Shown: piece by piece, positions 25,761 to 34,328 of the stretch
How positions within the stretch are numbered: position 1 is the first letter of the stretch
How the letters are laid out: every line of letters starts with the position of its first letter
Assembly (NCBI GenBank): GCA_026645575.1
Contig: JAPKMW010000069.1
Coordinates: 1-64,000, forward strand
Length of the DNA: 64,000 nt
Direction of reading: 5' to 3'
Source of the DNA: Caldilineaceae bacterium
GTDB lineage: Bacteria > Chloroflexota > Anaerolineae > Caldilineales > Caldilineaceae
Made by a program: the position numbers and the translations under genes
The notes under the pieces: generated by a model
The model's database searches: none
Told to the model about the DNA's origin: nothing
Seen by the model: only the letters and a program-made list of their open reading frames with translations

Positions 25761-27242
25761 ATGAAGCTGTTCACCCCGTTGCTGGTCTTGTTATGCTTGC
25801 TGACTGGCCTGATCCTTGCCCCAGTCGGCGCCAGAGCCGCCCCCGATGACCCGACCATTGTCGGCGGCGACCCCATGCCTGATCCCAATCCTTATGTCTG
25901 GCAAATCAGTCTGCAACAAGAGGGCAGCCATATCTGTGGCGGCTCGGTGATCGACGGACAGTGGATTCTGACTGCAGCCCATTGTGTGGTGCAAGAGGTT
26001 GGTCAGAACCAGGTGGCCGATTTATGCAGCGCCGAAAACCTGGCGTATCTTCAGGAAAATGTACGGGTTATTGTGGGCATGCGCACCTTGAGCGCCACAA
26101 CGGCGGAGAACAGCTTCGCCGTGGCCGGCTGTGTGGCCCATCCTGGCTATAATCCCGACGCCCAACCGAATGACATTGCCGTCATTCGGTTGGCGACCCC
26201 AATTGCCAATGCCGATGCCTACCTGATTCCCTTGCTACTCAACGGCGATGAACGCATCCTCGCCACCCCAGGCGCTTGGACAACGGTGAGCGGGTGGGGC
26301 AACATGGTTCCCCAGAATAACGCGAGCAGCCCCGATGTGTTGATGGCGCTGGATCTCCCGCTGGTGGATCAGGCGGTTTGTCGGGCCGTTTGGGGCGCCC
26401 ACGGTGTGACCATTGTGGACAGCATGGTTTGCGCCGGTTTTGCCGCCGGGGGCAAAAGTTCCTGTCAAGGCGACAGCGGCGGCGCCTTGGTGATCGACGA
26501 TGGCTTTGGCAGCTTTGTCCAACAGGGCATTGTCAGCTTTGGCCCCAAAGTCTGTAATGCCGCTGGTCTACCGAGCGTCTATACACGCGTCTCGGCCTAT
26601 ATCGACTGGCTCCAACAGACCACCGGCCTGGATCTCACCACCTATCGCGCCCCGGATTTGGTCGTCGAACGGATAGAGCTGACCCCAACCGGCAACCTGG
26701 CCGTTGTGGTCAGCAACCGAGGAACGGCGCGGGTGGCGCTGGATCAAGGCTTCTGGGTTGATCTTTATATTGCCCCGCGGTGGCTACCAGAACAGGTGAA
26801 TGAAACCTGGAACTTTGTCGGCAACTTTGGTGCAGCTTGGGGTGTTGACGAAACTGGTTTTATCTTGTTACCTGGCGAGGAGATCACCTTAACATTGGGC
26901 GATAGCGTCTACTGGCCGACCCTGAGCAAACTGCCGTGGGTGCAGGTCGGTGATGCGTTTTTCCTCGACATCAGCCCGGAAACGCCGCTCTATGTGCAGG
27001 TGGATTCGGCCAATGCCGACACCGACTATGGGGCGCTCTTGGAAACGCATGAGATCTTTGGCGAAGCCTACAACAATATCGCCGGCCCCTTCTTCTTGCC
27101 AGAGCAACCAACCGTTAGCGCCAGTGTGATCCTGCCCCAACGCGCCTATCTACCGCTGGCTGTTGCAACCGGACAAACCCATCAGCGTCAATCAGCGTCG
27201 GCCTCTGCCGCGACCAGCAACCCGCTCCCCATTCGCCCCTAA
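25761..27242 (+). CDS. Secreted S1-family serine protease (chymotrypsin fold) with C-terminal extension
   Basis: Start at ATG 25761, preceded by GAAAGGAAA; a longer frame has no signal. The signal peptide ends near ...VGARA. The mature enzyme opens with TIVGGDP, as in trypsinogen-type zymogens. The catalytic triad is visible: LTAAHC (H74), PNDIAVIRL (D138), CQGDSGGAL (S239). The pocket residue six before the Ser is Ser rather than Asp, so cleavage after Arg/Lys is not expected. After about residue 295 there is a beta-rich domain (CARDB-like: PDLVVERIELTPTGNLAVVV) and a tail with RAYLPLAV, the same style of C-terminal motif as in the FG-GAP protein. Followed 21 bp later by a small exported protein. 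Confidence 0.9.
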   Translation: MKLFTPLLVLLCLLTGLILAPVGARAAPDDPTIVGGDPMPDPNPYVWQISLQQEGSHICGGSVIDGQWILTAAHCVVQEVGQNQVADLCSAENLAYLQENVRVIVGMRTLSATTAENSFAVAGCVAHPGYNPDAQPNDIAVIRLATPIANADAYLIPLLLNGDERILATPGAWTTVSGWGNMVPQNNASSPDVLMALDLPLVDQAVCRAVWGAHGVTIVDSMVCAGFAAGGKSSCQGDSGGALVIDDGFGSFVQQGIVSFGPKVCNAAGLPSVYTRVSAYIDWLQQTTGLDLTTYRAPDLVVERIELTPTGNLAVVVSNRGTARVALDQGFWVDLYIAPRWLPEQVNETWNFVGNFGAAWGVDETGFILLPGEEITLTLGDSVYWPTLSKLPWVQVGDAFFLDISPETPLYVQVDSANADTDYGALLETHEIFGEAYNNIAGPFFLPEQPTVSASVILPQRAYLPLAVATGQTHQRQSASASAATSNPLPIRP

Positions 27243-27263
27243 CCCTAGACGGAGAAAGAACCT

Positions 27264-27713
27264 ATGTCACAGAACAAATCCCGTTTCCGTTTTCTGAGCC
27301 TTACGCTCCTGAGCCTGTTGCTCTGCTTGTTCATCGGCAACCTTGCCCTGGTCACGCCGGCCCATGCCGACCTGCCGCCCCGTCCCACCCTGCCGCCGGA
27401 TGAGGATGACGACGAACCCGCCCGCCCCCTGGTCGCCCCGCTGATCCTCAGCACCGATCCCAACCGGAGCGATCTCTGGTCGGTGGTGCAGTGGCAGGGC
27501 GCCGCCGGGAACTGGCATGATGTCGCCGGGTGGCGCGGCGTTGTGGTCAAAGGGCGCACCATCTGGTGGGTCGAACAGAAAGATTTTGGCAAAGGCCCCT
27601 TCCGCTGGGTGATCCAGCAAGGAGAGGGCGGGCCGGTGGTCGCAACGAGTCAACCCTTTACGCTGCCGAGTCAGCCGAAGCAGGCGTTGGTGGTGGCGGT
27701 GGGGGTGGAGTAG
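27264..27713 (+). CDS. Small exported protein of unknown function, protease operon partner
   Basis: 149 residues with a clear signal peptide ending ...TPAHA, then a Pro/Asp-rich linker (PPDEDDDEPARP) and a compact Trp-rich domain (WSVVQWQGAAGNWHDVAGWR, then WWVEQKDFGKGPFRWVIQQG). The Trp spacing suggests a small beta domain. AGACGGAGAAAGAA precedes ATG 27264. The 21-bp gap from the protease gene implies co-transcription, so an inhibitor, pro-domain-like chaperone or substrate is possible, without direct evidence. Confidence 0.7.
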   Translation: MSQNKSRFRFLSLTLLSLLLCLFIGNLALVTPAHADLPPRPTLPPDEDDDEPARPLVAPLILSTDPNRSDLWSVVQWQGAAGNWHDVAGWRGVVVKGRTIWWVEQKDFGKGPFRWVIQQGEGGPVVATSQPFTLPSQPKQALVVAVGVE

Positions 27714-27750
27714 AAGGTAGTTTTTTGTAAAGCTAACAATTCACCTGGAA

Positions 27751-27814
27751 GGTGTGTGGCACTGGCTACTTATTAGTTGAATCGACAACCTGACCCTAGC
27801 CAGTGCAACACACC
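27751..27814. repeat. Hairpin element of the 'GGTGYGYRGCACTGG' family (copy 1)
   Basis: GGTGTGTGGCACTGGCTA (27751-27768) pairs with TAGCCAGTGCAACACACC (27797-27814), one mismatch. It is followed by GCATGAGCGTCAGC, and a related hairpin with a related trailing sequence (CTAAGTGAGCGTC) is at 39791-39856. It lies between convergent genes and could terminate both. Confidence 0.65.
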
Positions 27815-27838
27815 TGCATGAGCGTCAGCAAAAGGTTA

Positions 27839-29212
27839 TTACAGCGTAGGTGTATCTGGTGGTTGAACCAATTGATAGCCACGACCAAATTTGGTTTCAA
27901 TATATTTCCATTCATTGGTATCAATTTTGGCGCGTAACCGCCGCATGATGCCTGTCAGCCGTTCATCACTGCTGCCATTTTCTTCATCTGGGAAAAGATG
28001 CTGTAATAATTCATCTTTGGTGCAAACTTGACCGGCATGTTGCAACAGGTGTTCTAATAGACGAAACTCAAGGCGAGCTAACTCCTTGTCTTTGGGCAGA
28101 GGCAGGCCATTGCGAATGACTAATCCCCCGCGGATCGTAATCCCTTTTTCGCGTGGCTGATGGCGAATAAATTGAGCAAAGAGGGAAGAAAAGATTTCTA
28201 GTCGATTCCCAAGTGATGCCGGTACTACTAAGCCGATTGGTTGCAAGTAAGTTTTAGCAACCTCATAGTTTGGGACAGATGCTTCTTGAAAAGCAGTGGC
28301 AGCCAGAAGCGCTTGTTCTTCAGCCCGAAGACTTTGCCAAAGTTCGTTACAGTTCCGCTGCAAGCCGGGTACAGTCAGCAAAATTTGTTCCCATTCAGCA
28401 ACCGTTGCTTGTATGGGCAAGAGACCTTCAGCAAAGGCCGAGTAGGCATCTTTGAGAAAGGCCGGGAGACCACCGCAGATCTGATATAGTTGCTCTATCA
28501 CCACTGGCGGCAAGGCCAAATCATAACGTTTCATGACTTGCGCCGCTATCCATTGGGCATCCGTAAAATCCATCGGTTCGACCCAGTAGGTGTGCCGGCT
28601 CATCAATTCATAGAACTCATCATATTCAGCAGGGTTGCGTAACCGAGCCAACGGATAACGGGTAAAGGCGATATAAGAAAGCTGATCTTTAAAGAGATCC
28701 CGTAAATTGCGCAAACTATTTAAGGTTTCCGCTTCCAAGCGCTGGCAGGCGGTATCGAAGCGATCAAAGAGCCAAATCACATGTTGATCATCGCGATTGA
28801 GCAGGAGTTGGTGTGCGCTTTGTAAGGCGAGATAAAGATCCAAAACATCAGGTGTATTGGGCAATTCAGCGCGAATGGCTTTAAGGGCGGTGCTCAATTC
28901 AGCGTGATGCGCAACCGCTTGCTGGACGGTGTGCAGCATAACACGGTATAGATTCGCCGTATTGACAGCGGGTAGGCCATTTACATTCAGTAACAAGAAC
29001 AGATAGCTGTTTTGTCCCGCAGGCAACCATTGTTGGGTAACACCGGGGCGATTGGCAAGATAGCCGGCAATGTTCGATTTGCCACTGCCGCTGCTGCCGA
29101 TAACGACACCGCTCTCGCCTAACTTAACCCAACGCAAAATCTCCTTTACCGCTTGGGTGCGGTAGGTGGCGGGGAAAACGGCATATTTGTTCGGCAATTC
29201 ATGGGTGCTCAT
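27839..29212 (-). CDS. P-loop ATPase with C-terminal OmpR/PhoB-type winged helix (STAND/MalT-like regulator)
   Basis: Start at ATG 29212 (MSTHELPNKY) with GGAAG upstream; the longer frame runs through non-coding AT-rich DNA. Walker A is GSSGSGKSN (residues 39-47) and a Walker B-like strand is HVIWLFDRFD (about 160). The middle is a helical AAA/STAND-type ATPase. The last 95 residues are a Trans_reg_C winged helix (FRLLEHLLQHAGQVCTKDEL, RRLRAKIDTNEWKYIETKFG, RGYQL). There is no receiver domain, so it is not a normal response regulator; ATP-driven switching is more likely. It is divergent from the giant receptor gene across a 531-bp region and probably controls it. Confidence 0.82.
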   Translation of the reverse strand: MSTHELPNKYAVFPATYRTQAVKEILRWVKLGESGVVIGSSGSGKSNIAGYLANRPGVTQQWLPAGQNSYLFLLLNVNGLPAVNTANLYRVMLHTVQQAVAHHAELSTALKAIRAELPNTPDVLDLYLALQSAHQLLLNRDDQHVIWLFDRFDTACQRLEAETLNSLRNLRDLFKDQLSYIAFTRYPLARLRNPAEYDEFYELMSRHTYWVEPMDFTDAQWIAAQVMKRYDLALPPVVIEQLYQICGGLPAFLKDAYSAFAEGLLPIQATVAEWEQILLTVPGLQRNCNELWQSLRAEEQALLAATAFQEASVPNYEVAKTYLQPIGLVVPASLGNRLEIFSSLFAQFIRHQPREKGITIRGGLVIRNGLPLPKDKELARLEFRLLEHLLQHAGQVCTKDELLQHLFPDEENGSSDERLTGIMRRLRAKIDTNEWKYIETKFGRGYQLVQPPDTPTL

Positions 29213-29743
29213 AGAGGTGCTTCCTTTCTTCAATTTTGCGTTATGGATAATATATTGTATATTATTCGTTAGCATCCTGAAAACATGGCGTTTTCCTGTC
29301 AATTTGGTGACAAAAGCTGGTTTTTCTGTGTAAAGTAAGGTGGCAACGGCGATGCAACAGCCACTTCCGCCCATCTTCTAACGCAAACCTTAGCAGAAAC
29401 GCCGTAATTTATCATAGTTCTGACCCAAATTTGTCATTCCTTGACCGCAAGCTCGTGATATGATCGTGCTTGTCCAGCACAAGTGATTTCCGTCAGTTCA
29501 TCGAACGCACAGAAATGACTGAACTGGATAAGCTTTGTATTCGCCAACAAGCACGGATCAGCCAGCGAACGCATTCACTCTTGCCTATTGGTCATGGTGA
29601 GGCACACTGGCTGATCTGTCAACATTGGCGAATACAAAGCTGAAGAAACACTAACTATCTGCTCTCCAAACTTATTTTCCGTCCGCAGATCATAATCAGA
29701 TAACGCCTTCGTCAAAAATGAACCAAAGGAGCCTTGTAGAATC
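29213..29743. promoter_or_regulatory. 531-bp divergent control region
   Basis: Lies between the ATPase regulator (minus) and the receptor-like gene (plus). It contains a box TGACCCAAATTTGTCAT (29421-29437) that recurs as TGACCCCAATTTTGTCAT at 34141, upstream of the ECF sigma gene. It also has the long inverted repeat at 29531-29641. AACCAAAGGAGCC gives the ribosome site for 29744. Promoter positions cannot be fixed by eye. Confidence 0.5.
29531..29641. repeat. 111-bp inverted repeat upstream of the receptor gene
   Basis: AGCTTTGTATTCGCCAA (29531-29547) is perfectly inverted at 29625-29641. Next to it, GATCAGCCAG (29556-29565) pairs with CTGGCTGATC (29607-29616), giving a two-part stem with a 41-base loop. 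It could be a miniature element, or a leader structure about 100 bp before the start codon. Confidence 0.75.
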
Positions 29744-32700
29744 ATGAACGCACTCTCTGGGCCACAAAACTCACCTGACAAAGTTCGCTTTATCGATCCT
29801 AATGATGAAGTAGATTTTAATGACGATTGGAAAAAATTGCTTCATGTCGCTTTTGAAAAGGCGGATTGGATTTATGTGATCAAACGTTTGTCCGGCTATA
29901 GCGGTGCACAAACTTGGAGTATTCAGCCACAAACAGGTCCAACATCGCAATTATTCGTGGTTAAATTTGATGAACCTAGATTTTTACAACGAGAGTATCG
30001 CAAGGCAACAAATGATGTGACTGGTGGTGCCTTGTTTGGCAATCCAATTACGCCCGAAGGTGAAATTGTACGTATTCCCGGTAATCGTTGGGCCTTAATG
30101 AAATCAACGTTAAAAGGCATGAAGAATTCGGATACGTTAATGGATCATCTCCAAATCGAAGGGGCTACCTACATTGAAAGAATCTTAAGGAGCGTTTTTA
30201 CTCGTGACAATCGATTACCTGCAAACATTCAAAAGAGGACAGTAAGTTACAGCACTTATTACGATCGTCTTTTACCCGAGCATTTTCGCTTCGACGGTCT
30301 CAAAGGTAACGATGAAAATGCCTATAAAATCGAAGCTACGCAACTGCAACCGCGGCATATTGCGGTCATCGAAAAGGATATTCTTGCAAATGGACGTAAT
30401 GTTGAACTACGGGAGTTTTATCTGGAAAAGGTAAAACCAACGGTTTGGACCCTGCGCACCGACCGACCAACAGAACATAGACCACCAAGAATTCGCATTA
30501 AGTATCGCCCTGCTGAGGGACAAGCTCTACCCGTCGAATATGATCAACCTATTCCCTTGTTATTTGGCCAAAACCCCCAATCTAGGCTCGATCTGCTGCG
30601 CGGTTACGCTACCGATGTGTTGAGGATCACCAAAACTGACAGAAAGACCTTTGCTTATCGCAATATCAAATTTCCCAATCCGCTCTATTTTTTGTCTGAA
30701 CTTCTCAGCAAACCCAACGAATTAAAGATTACTTTGATTCACGGCGATTTGAATCTACGCAATATTCTAATCGCCATTTACAAGAATGAACAAGGCGAAG
30801 TAACCGATATTAAGGATTGGTTGATCGACTTTGCGGATACTGATATGGGGCCGGTGTTGTTAGATCTGCAATGGTTGGAAGTACAAGTCATTCTTTGGTT
30901 TCTGGCTCCGGCCATCAATAAAGCACAGTTAAACATTACGGTCTTGATCGATCTCTTTTCGGCCTTGCATGAATGTTCGACTGATTATTCTGCTTGTTTG
31001 AACCCCCACTTACAGACCTCCTACACCATTTTGCGCCATATTCGCTTGTTGGCTAAAGAGTATCTAGTAGATGATTGGAGTGAGTATTATCATGGATTAG
31101 TTTTGGCACTGTTAGGTGCTTTGCGCTTGCGTGAATCAGTCACTGATTTTGATACGTATGCACCGCGAGTCGCTTTTTTGAGTGCGGCTATTGTGTTATC
31201 ATGGGCGGCTGTCGTGCCATCAGATGATCTGAAAACGATTTCGGCACCGCTACAGTTGCCGCCAAAGCCGCCATTGCCACCACCACCGCCACCGAAGCCA
31301 TCCATCAATCCAGACAAGTGGCGCAATGTGATTTGGCCGATTGAATCCTTGTCTATCGATGGTACGGCTGCGCCCAAAGCGATTATACTAGTGATGGCAA
31401 ATCAGGTAACTGTAGCCACTGCTGTTGCTGACAAAACTGGTCACTGGCAAGCTACTTTCCCTTTGCCGGAGATCGGCTCTTACCAAATCGTTGCAAAGGA
31501 TAAAAGCACGGACGCGGAGTCTGTACCATTGATTACGTCTGTCAAAACCCCTCCGCAAATTGATCAAGCTTCTGTACCGCAAGAAGTTCTTGTGCGGAAG
31601 AAATTTAGTTTGATGGGAAGTGCCCAGCCCCGCGCGATCCTTCAAGTGATCGCCAATGGAGAAATTATAGCCTCTCCCACGGTCGACAGAGCAGGCCGTT
31701 GGCAAGCTGAGGTTGTTCTCAATAAACCTGGAGAATATCTCTTATTTCTCCAAGATGAAAGCAATAGGGCAGTGTCTGAGAAAGTATCGATTACTGTTCT
31801 GCAGATGAAACTCCCCCTAAGAATGGTTGCACTGATTACAACCCTATTGCTCGCTATTGTTGCAATGTTGTTTGCAGCACTTATGAGGAAACCACCAGCA
31901 GATTGGACTACTCCAACTGCAGCTTGCACTACGATTAAGAATTTTGGCCTTACTATTGGTGCCAGCGATAATTCAGGCCCTTATAGTTTCGAAGAAAATG
32001 GCAATATTGTAGGCTTTGAGATTGATTTGCTCAGAGAAGTGATCAAAGATTGTGTTGAACTGGATGCACCTGCTTCCATTGAACCATATTTGGTAATCAT
32101 TCCCGTCAAACCAGCAGGCCGTCAACAAGCATTACAAGATGATCAAGTCCAAATTGTAGTGGGTAGTGTTTCTAATATACCAGAGCGTTGTCCTACAATC
32201 GATTGGATCTGTACAGATGCATATGCATTTGACGAGCAAGTGTTGGCAGTCCGTAAAGATGGTTCAATTCAGGAATATTGTGATCCTGATTTATCGGTAA
32301 TTGCGGTCATCACCGGCACTACTGGTTATACCACATTGTCTGAATATGAAATGGCATGCAACTATTCCAAACCAATCGAAACCAAATTAGCAACTAGCCG
32401 AGAGATAGCATTGCAGTGGGTAGCTAACTCAACGGTTCAGGCTTATAAGGCTGATGGCGATCTTATCCGGTTTATCATCGAACGTGATGAAGAATTTAAG
32501 GATCTCACAATTGTCCCTGGCGGCCCGGTGGAACAGATTGGGATGTGGTTGCCTGCAACGAAAAAAGGGTTAAGCGCGTTGATAGACAACACAATACGTC
32601 AGATGAAAAAGGATGGAAGACTCAAGCATCTTTGTGAGCAGTACTTTACGGGCTATAGTAAAGATTGTAACACCTTTCCAATCGGACGTGCGTCACAAAT

Positions 32701-33937
32701 CTATCCACTTGGGCTTGCAATTGCCGGTGGGGGTGATAATAGCCCTCTCGCTCGTGATCAACGAATTGCTCTTGACTTTGCATTTGATGTCTTTAACACC
32801 GAATTGAAGAAAATATTAATTCAGTTCAGTAGAGAACACAGAGATGCTGGTAGTGACAAGGACTCGGCTGTGCAAGCATTTAGGCAATTAATTGCTGAAA
32901 AAGTAATTGCCTTGATTGGTCCAACCTATTCTTTTCAACTTTTTGCCATTTTTCAGGATGAAACCATCAAGAATGCTGAAATTCCTCTGGTTTCCACCTC
33001 GGCCACAGCGTTGCACGCCGCTCATCCTAATGCAAGTACAAAGCTCAATCATTACAACTTCCGTACCTCATCCGGTGTAATAAACTATGCAGGGTACGCC
33101 GTAGATGCTCTGCTAAACGATGATGTTAATATCAAGAGTGTCGTTGTGGCTTACCGCGCAAATGATGAGTTTACAGATACTGAATACAGTGCCTTTAAAG
33201 CAAGCGTAGAGGCATATCCAAATCGGATAACATCTGCTGCCTACCTTAGTTACACCAATTCGATCACCGAGTTTACGAAGATTGTATCCTCTGTACTCGA
33301 AATCAAGCCCGACTTGTTTATTCTTTCAGGTTTGTTTGGTGATGGCAGTGAGATTTTAAAGCGACTAACGGAGAGTGACGGCTATACTGGAAAAATGATC
33401 ATTGGGAATGGCCTCAATACCACTGAAATCTTTAAATATTGCAAGCTAAAGTGTAACGGCATCTATATTGCCCAAGCTTACAGTCCTGCCTGGGAAAATG
33501 AGGGCAACCAAGTCTTTAGACAACGCTATGCAGAATACTACGATCAACATTATAAAAATAATCCCCTGCTTCCTCAAGAGCCATCGCAGATTATGGCACA
33601 GATGTACACGGCTGTTCAGGTGATTGCAGAGGCTTTACTTGTGATTGACAAAGATCGTGAAGCCAATGGCCGGACCCGCTTACGGGATCTCAATCTAAAC
33701 GATCAGGAAGAATTAGCTATGCTGCGCAGGGAGTTGAATGAAACACTATTGACTAGCGAGGAGGAACAAAGTTCAGGCAGTATCATGACCTTTGACACCC
33801 CTTTAGGTAAAGACACCTGGTTTGATCAAGATGGAGACATCCAACAAAACAGATTTTGTGTTGCTGAAATTCAGATGCAATCTGAAGAGAGTGGAAGTTT
33901 TGTAATTCAAGATGGGTATGGTCTCGATTGTAAATAG
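29744..33937 (+). CDS. Single-pass receptor-like protein: APH/kinase-like domain, Ig-like repeats, TM, SBP_bac_3 and Peripla_BP_6 modules
   Basis: 1397 residues without a signal peptide. Residues about 30-500 form an aminoglycoside-phosphotransferase-like kinase fold: LFVVKFDEP (ATP-lysine strand), the Brenner-type catalytic loop IHGDLNLRNILI (about 331-342) and the metal-binding IDFADTD (about 361). A run of Pro (PPPPPPKP, about 515) leads to two bacterial Ig-like repeats (about 528-685). One transmembrane helix follows (about 690-714). Outside is a polar-amino-acid-type binding domain (about 728-975, IGASDNSGPYSFEENGNIVG, then FEIDLLREV) and then a branched-chain-type Peripla_BP_6 domain (about 985-1395, VIALIGPTYSF, PLVSTSATAL). 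The gene is visibly more A+T-rich than its neighbours, which suggests transfer. It likely couples extracellular small-molecule sensing to phosphorylation inside. ATG 29744 has AAAGGAG upstream. Confidence 0.82.
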   Translation: MNALSGPQNSPDKVRFIDPNDEVDFNDDWKKLLHVAFEKADWIYVIKRLSGYSGAQTWSIQPQTGPTSQLFVVKFDEPRFLQREYRKATNDVTGGALFGNPITPEGEIVRIPGNRWALMKSTLKGMKNSDTLMDHLQIEGATYIERILRSVFTRDNRLPANIQKRTVSYSTYYDRLLPEHFRFDGLKGNDENAYKIEATQLQPRHIAVIEKDILANGRNVELREFYLEKVKPTVWTLRTDRPTEHRPPRIRIKYRPAEGQALPVEYDQPIPLLFGQNPQSRLDLLRGYATDVLRITKTDRKTFAYRNIKFPNPLYFLSELLSKPNELKITLIHGDLNLRNILIAIYKNEQGEVTDIKDWLIDFADTDMGPVLLDLQWLEVQVILWFLAPAINKAQLNITVLIDLFSALHECSTDYSACLNPHLQTSYTILRHIRLLAKEYLVDDWSEYYHGLVLALLGALRLRESVTDFDTYAPRVAFLSAAIVLSWAAVVPSDDLKTISAPLQLPPKPPLPPPPPPKPSINPDKWRNVIWPIESLSIDGTAAPKAIILVMANQVTVATAVADKTGHWQATFPLPEIGSYQIVAKDKSTDAESVPLITSVKTPPQIDQASVPQEVLVRKKFSLMGSAQPRAILQVIANGEIIASPTVDRAGRWQAEVVLNKPGEYLLFLQDESNRAVSEKVSITVLQMKLPLRMVALITTLLLAIVAMLFAALMRKPPADWTTPTAACTTIKNFGLTIGASDNSGPYSFEENGNIVGFEIDLLREVIKDCVELDAPASIEPYLVIIPVKPAGRQQALQDDQVQIVVGSVSNIPERCPTIDWICTDAYAFDEQVLAVRKDGSIQEYCDPDLSVIAVITGTTGYTTLSEYEMACNYSKPIETKLATSREIALQWVANSTVQAYKADGDLIRFIIERDEEFKDLTIVPGGPVEQIGMWLPATKKGLSALIDNTIRQMKKDGRLKHLCEQYFTGYSKDCNTFPIGRASQIYPLGLAIAGGGDNSPLARDQRIALDFAFDVFNTELKKILIQFSREHRDAGSDKDSAVQAFRQLIAEKVIALIGPTYSFQLFAIFQDETIKNAEIPLVSTSATALHAAHPNASTKLNHYNFRTSSGVINYAGYAVDALLNDDVNIKSVVVAYRANDEFTDTEYSAFKASVEAYPNRITSAAYLSYTNSITEFTKIVSSVLEIKPDLFILSGLFGDGSEILKRLTESDGYTGKMIIGNGLNTTEIFKYCKLKCNGIYIAQAYSPAWENEGNQVFRQRYAEYYDQHYKNNPLLPQEPSQIMAQMYTAVQVIAEALLVIDKDREANGRTRLRDLNLNDQEELAMLRRELNETLLTSEEEQSSGSIMTFDTPLGKDTWFDQDGDIQQNRFCVAEIQMQSEESGSFVIQDGYGLDCK

Positions 33938-33982
33938 GTCAGTATTTTCGATGAGTTTTACAAGGTAACGATTCATCTTGAT

Positions 33983-34030
33983 ATACTCGTAAACGTTCTT
34001 AAGTAAAGAATGTTTACGAGTATATTTTTT
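33983..34030 (+). terminator. Rho-independent terminator after receptor gene
   Basis: ATACTCGTAAACGTTCTT pairs with AAGAATGTTTACGAGTAT (stem about 18 bp, one mismatch, small loop) followed by a T-rich run (ATTTTTTAT). It is 45 bp past the stop codon and is the clearest intrinsic terminator in the window. Confidence 0.85.
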
Positions 34031-34328
34031 ATCTCATTTCACTAGAATGCAGAGGAGTATAGAGCTTCCTTATTGCATGCTGTGTTATTGCATAATCATG
34101 TTTTATTATTAATCCTACAGTAACCTTATATCCGCGCTTTTGACCCCAATTTTGTCATAATCACCACAAATCATCACCAGATTACCCCGAAATGATCATG
34201 ATTTCGGCACATCACAACTGCTATAGTACCTGTAACAGAAAGCTTCACAGTAAGGTAATCGTTCTAGATTATCCTGAATCTTACAACGTACAAATCATTG
34301 CTGTTCCAACCCAAACAGGAGCTTACTC
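34031..34328. promoter_or_regulatory. 298-bp upstream region of the ECF sigma gene
   Basis: Contains the shared box TGACCCCAATTTTGTCAT (34141-34158) and a small inverted repeat CCGAAAT-GATCATG-ATTTCGG (34187-34207) that could be an operator. AT-rich tracts at 34085-34125 could hold a promoter. No gene is supported; the small frame at 34192 lacks a ribosome site. Confidence 0.45.

Noticed and set aside
29744..33937. Aminoglycoside resistance kinase
   Set aside because: The APH-like domain is part of a 1397-residue membrane receptor-like protein and is not a free small enzyme.
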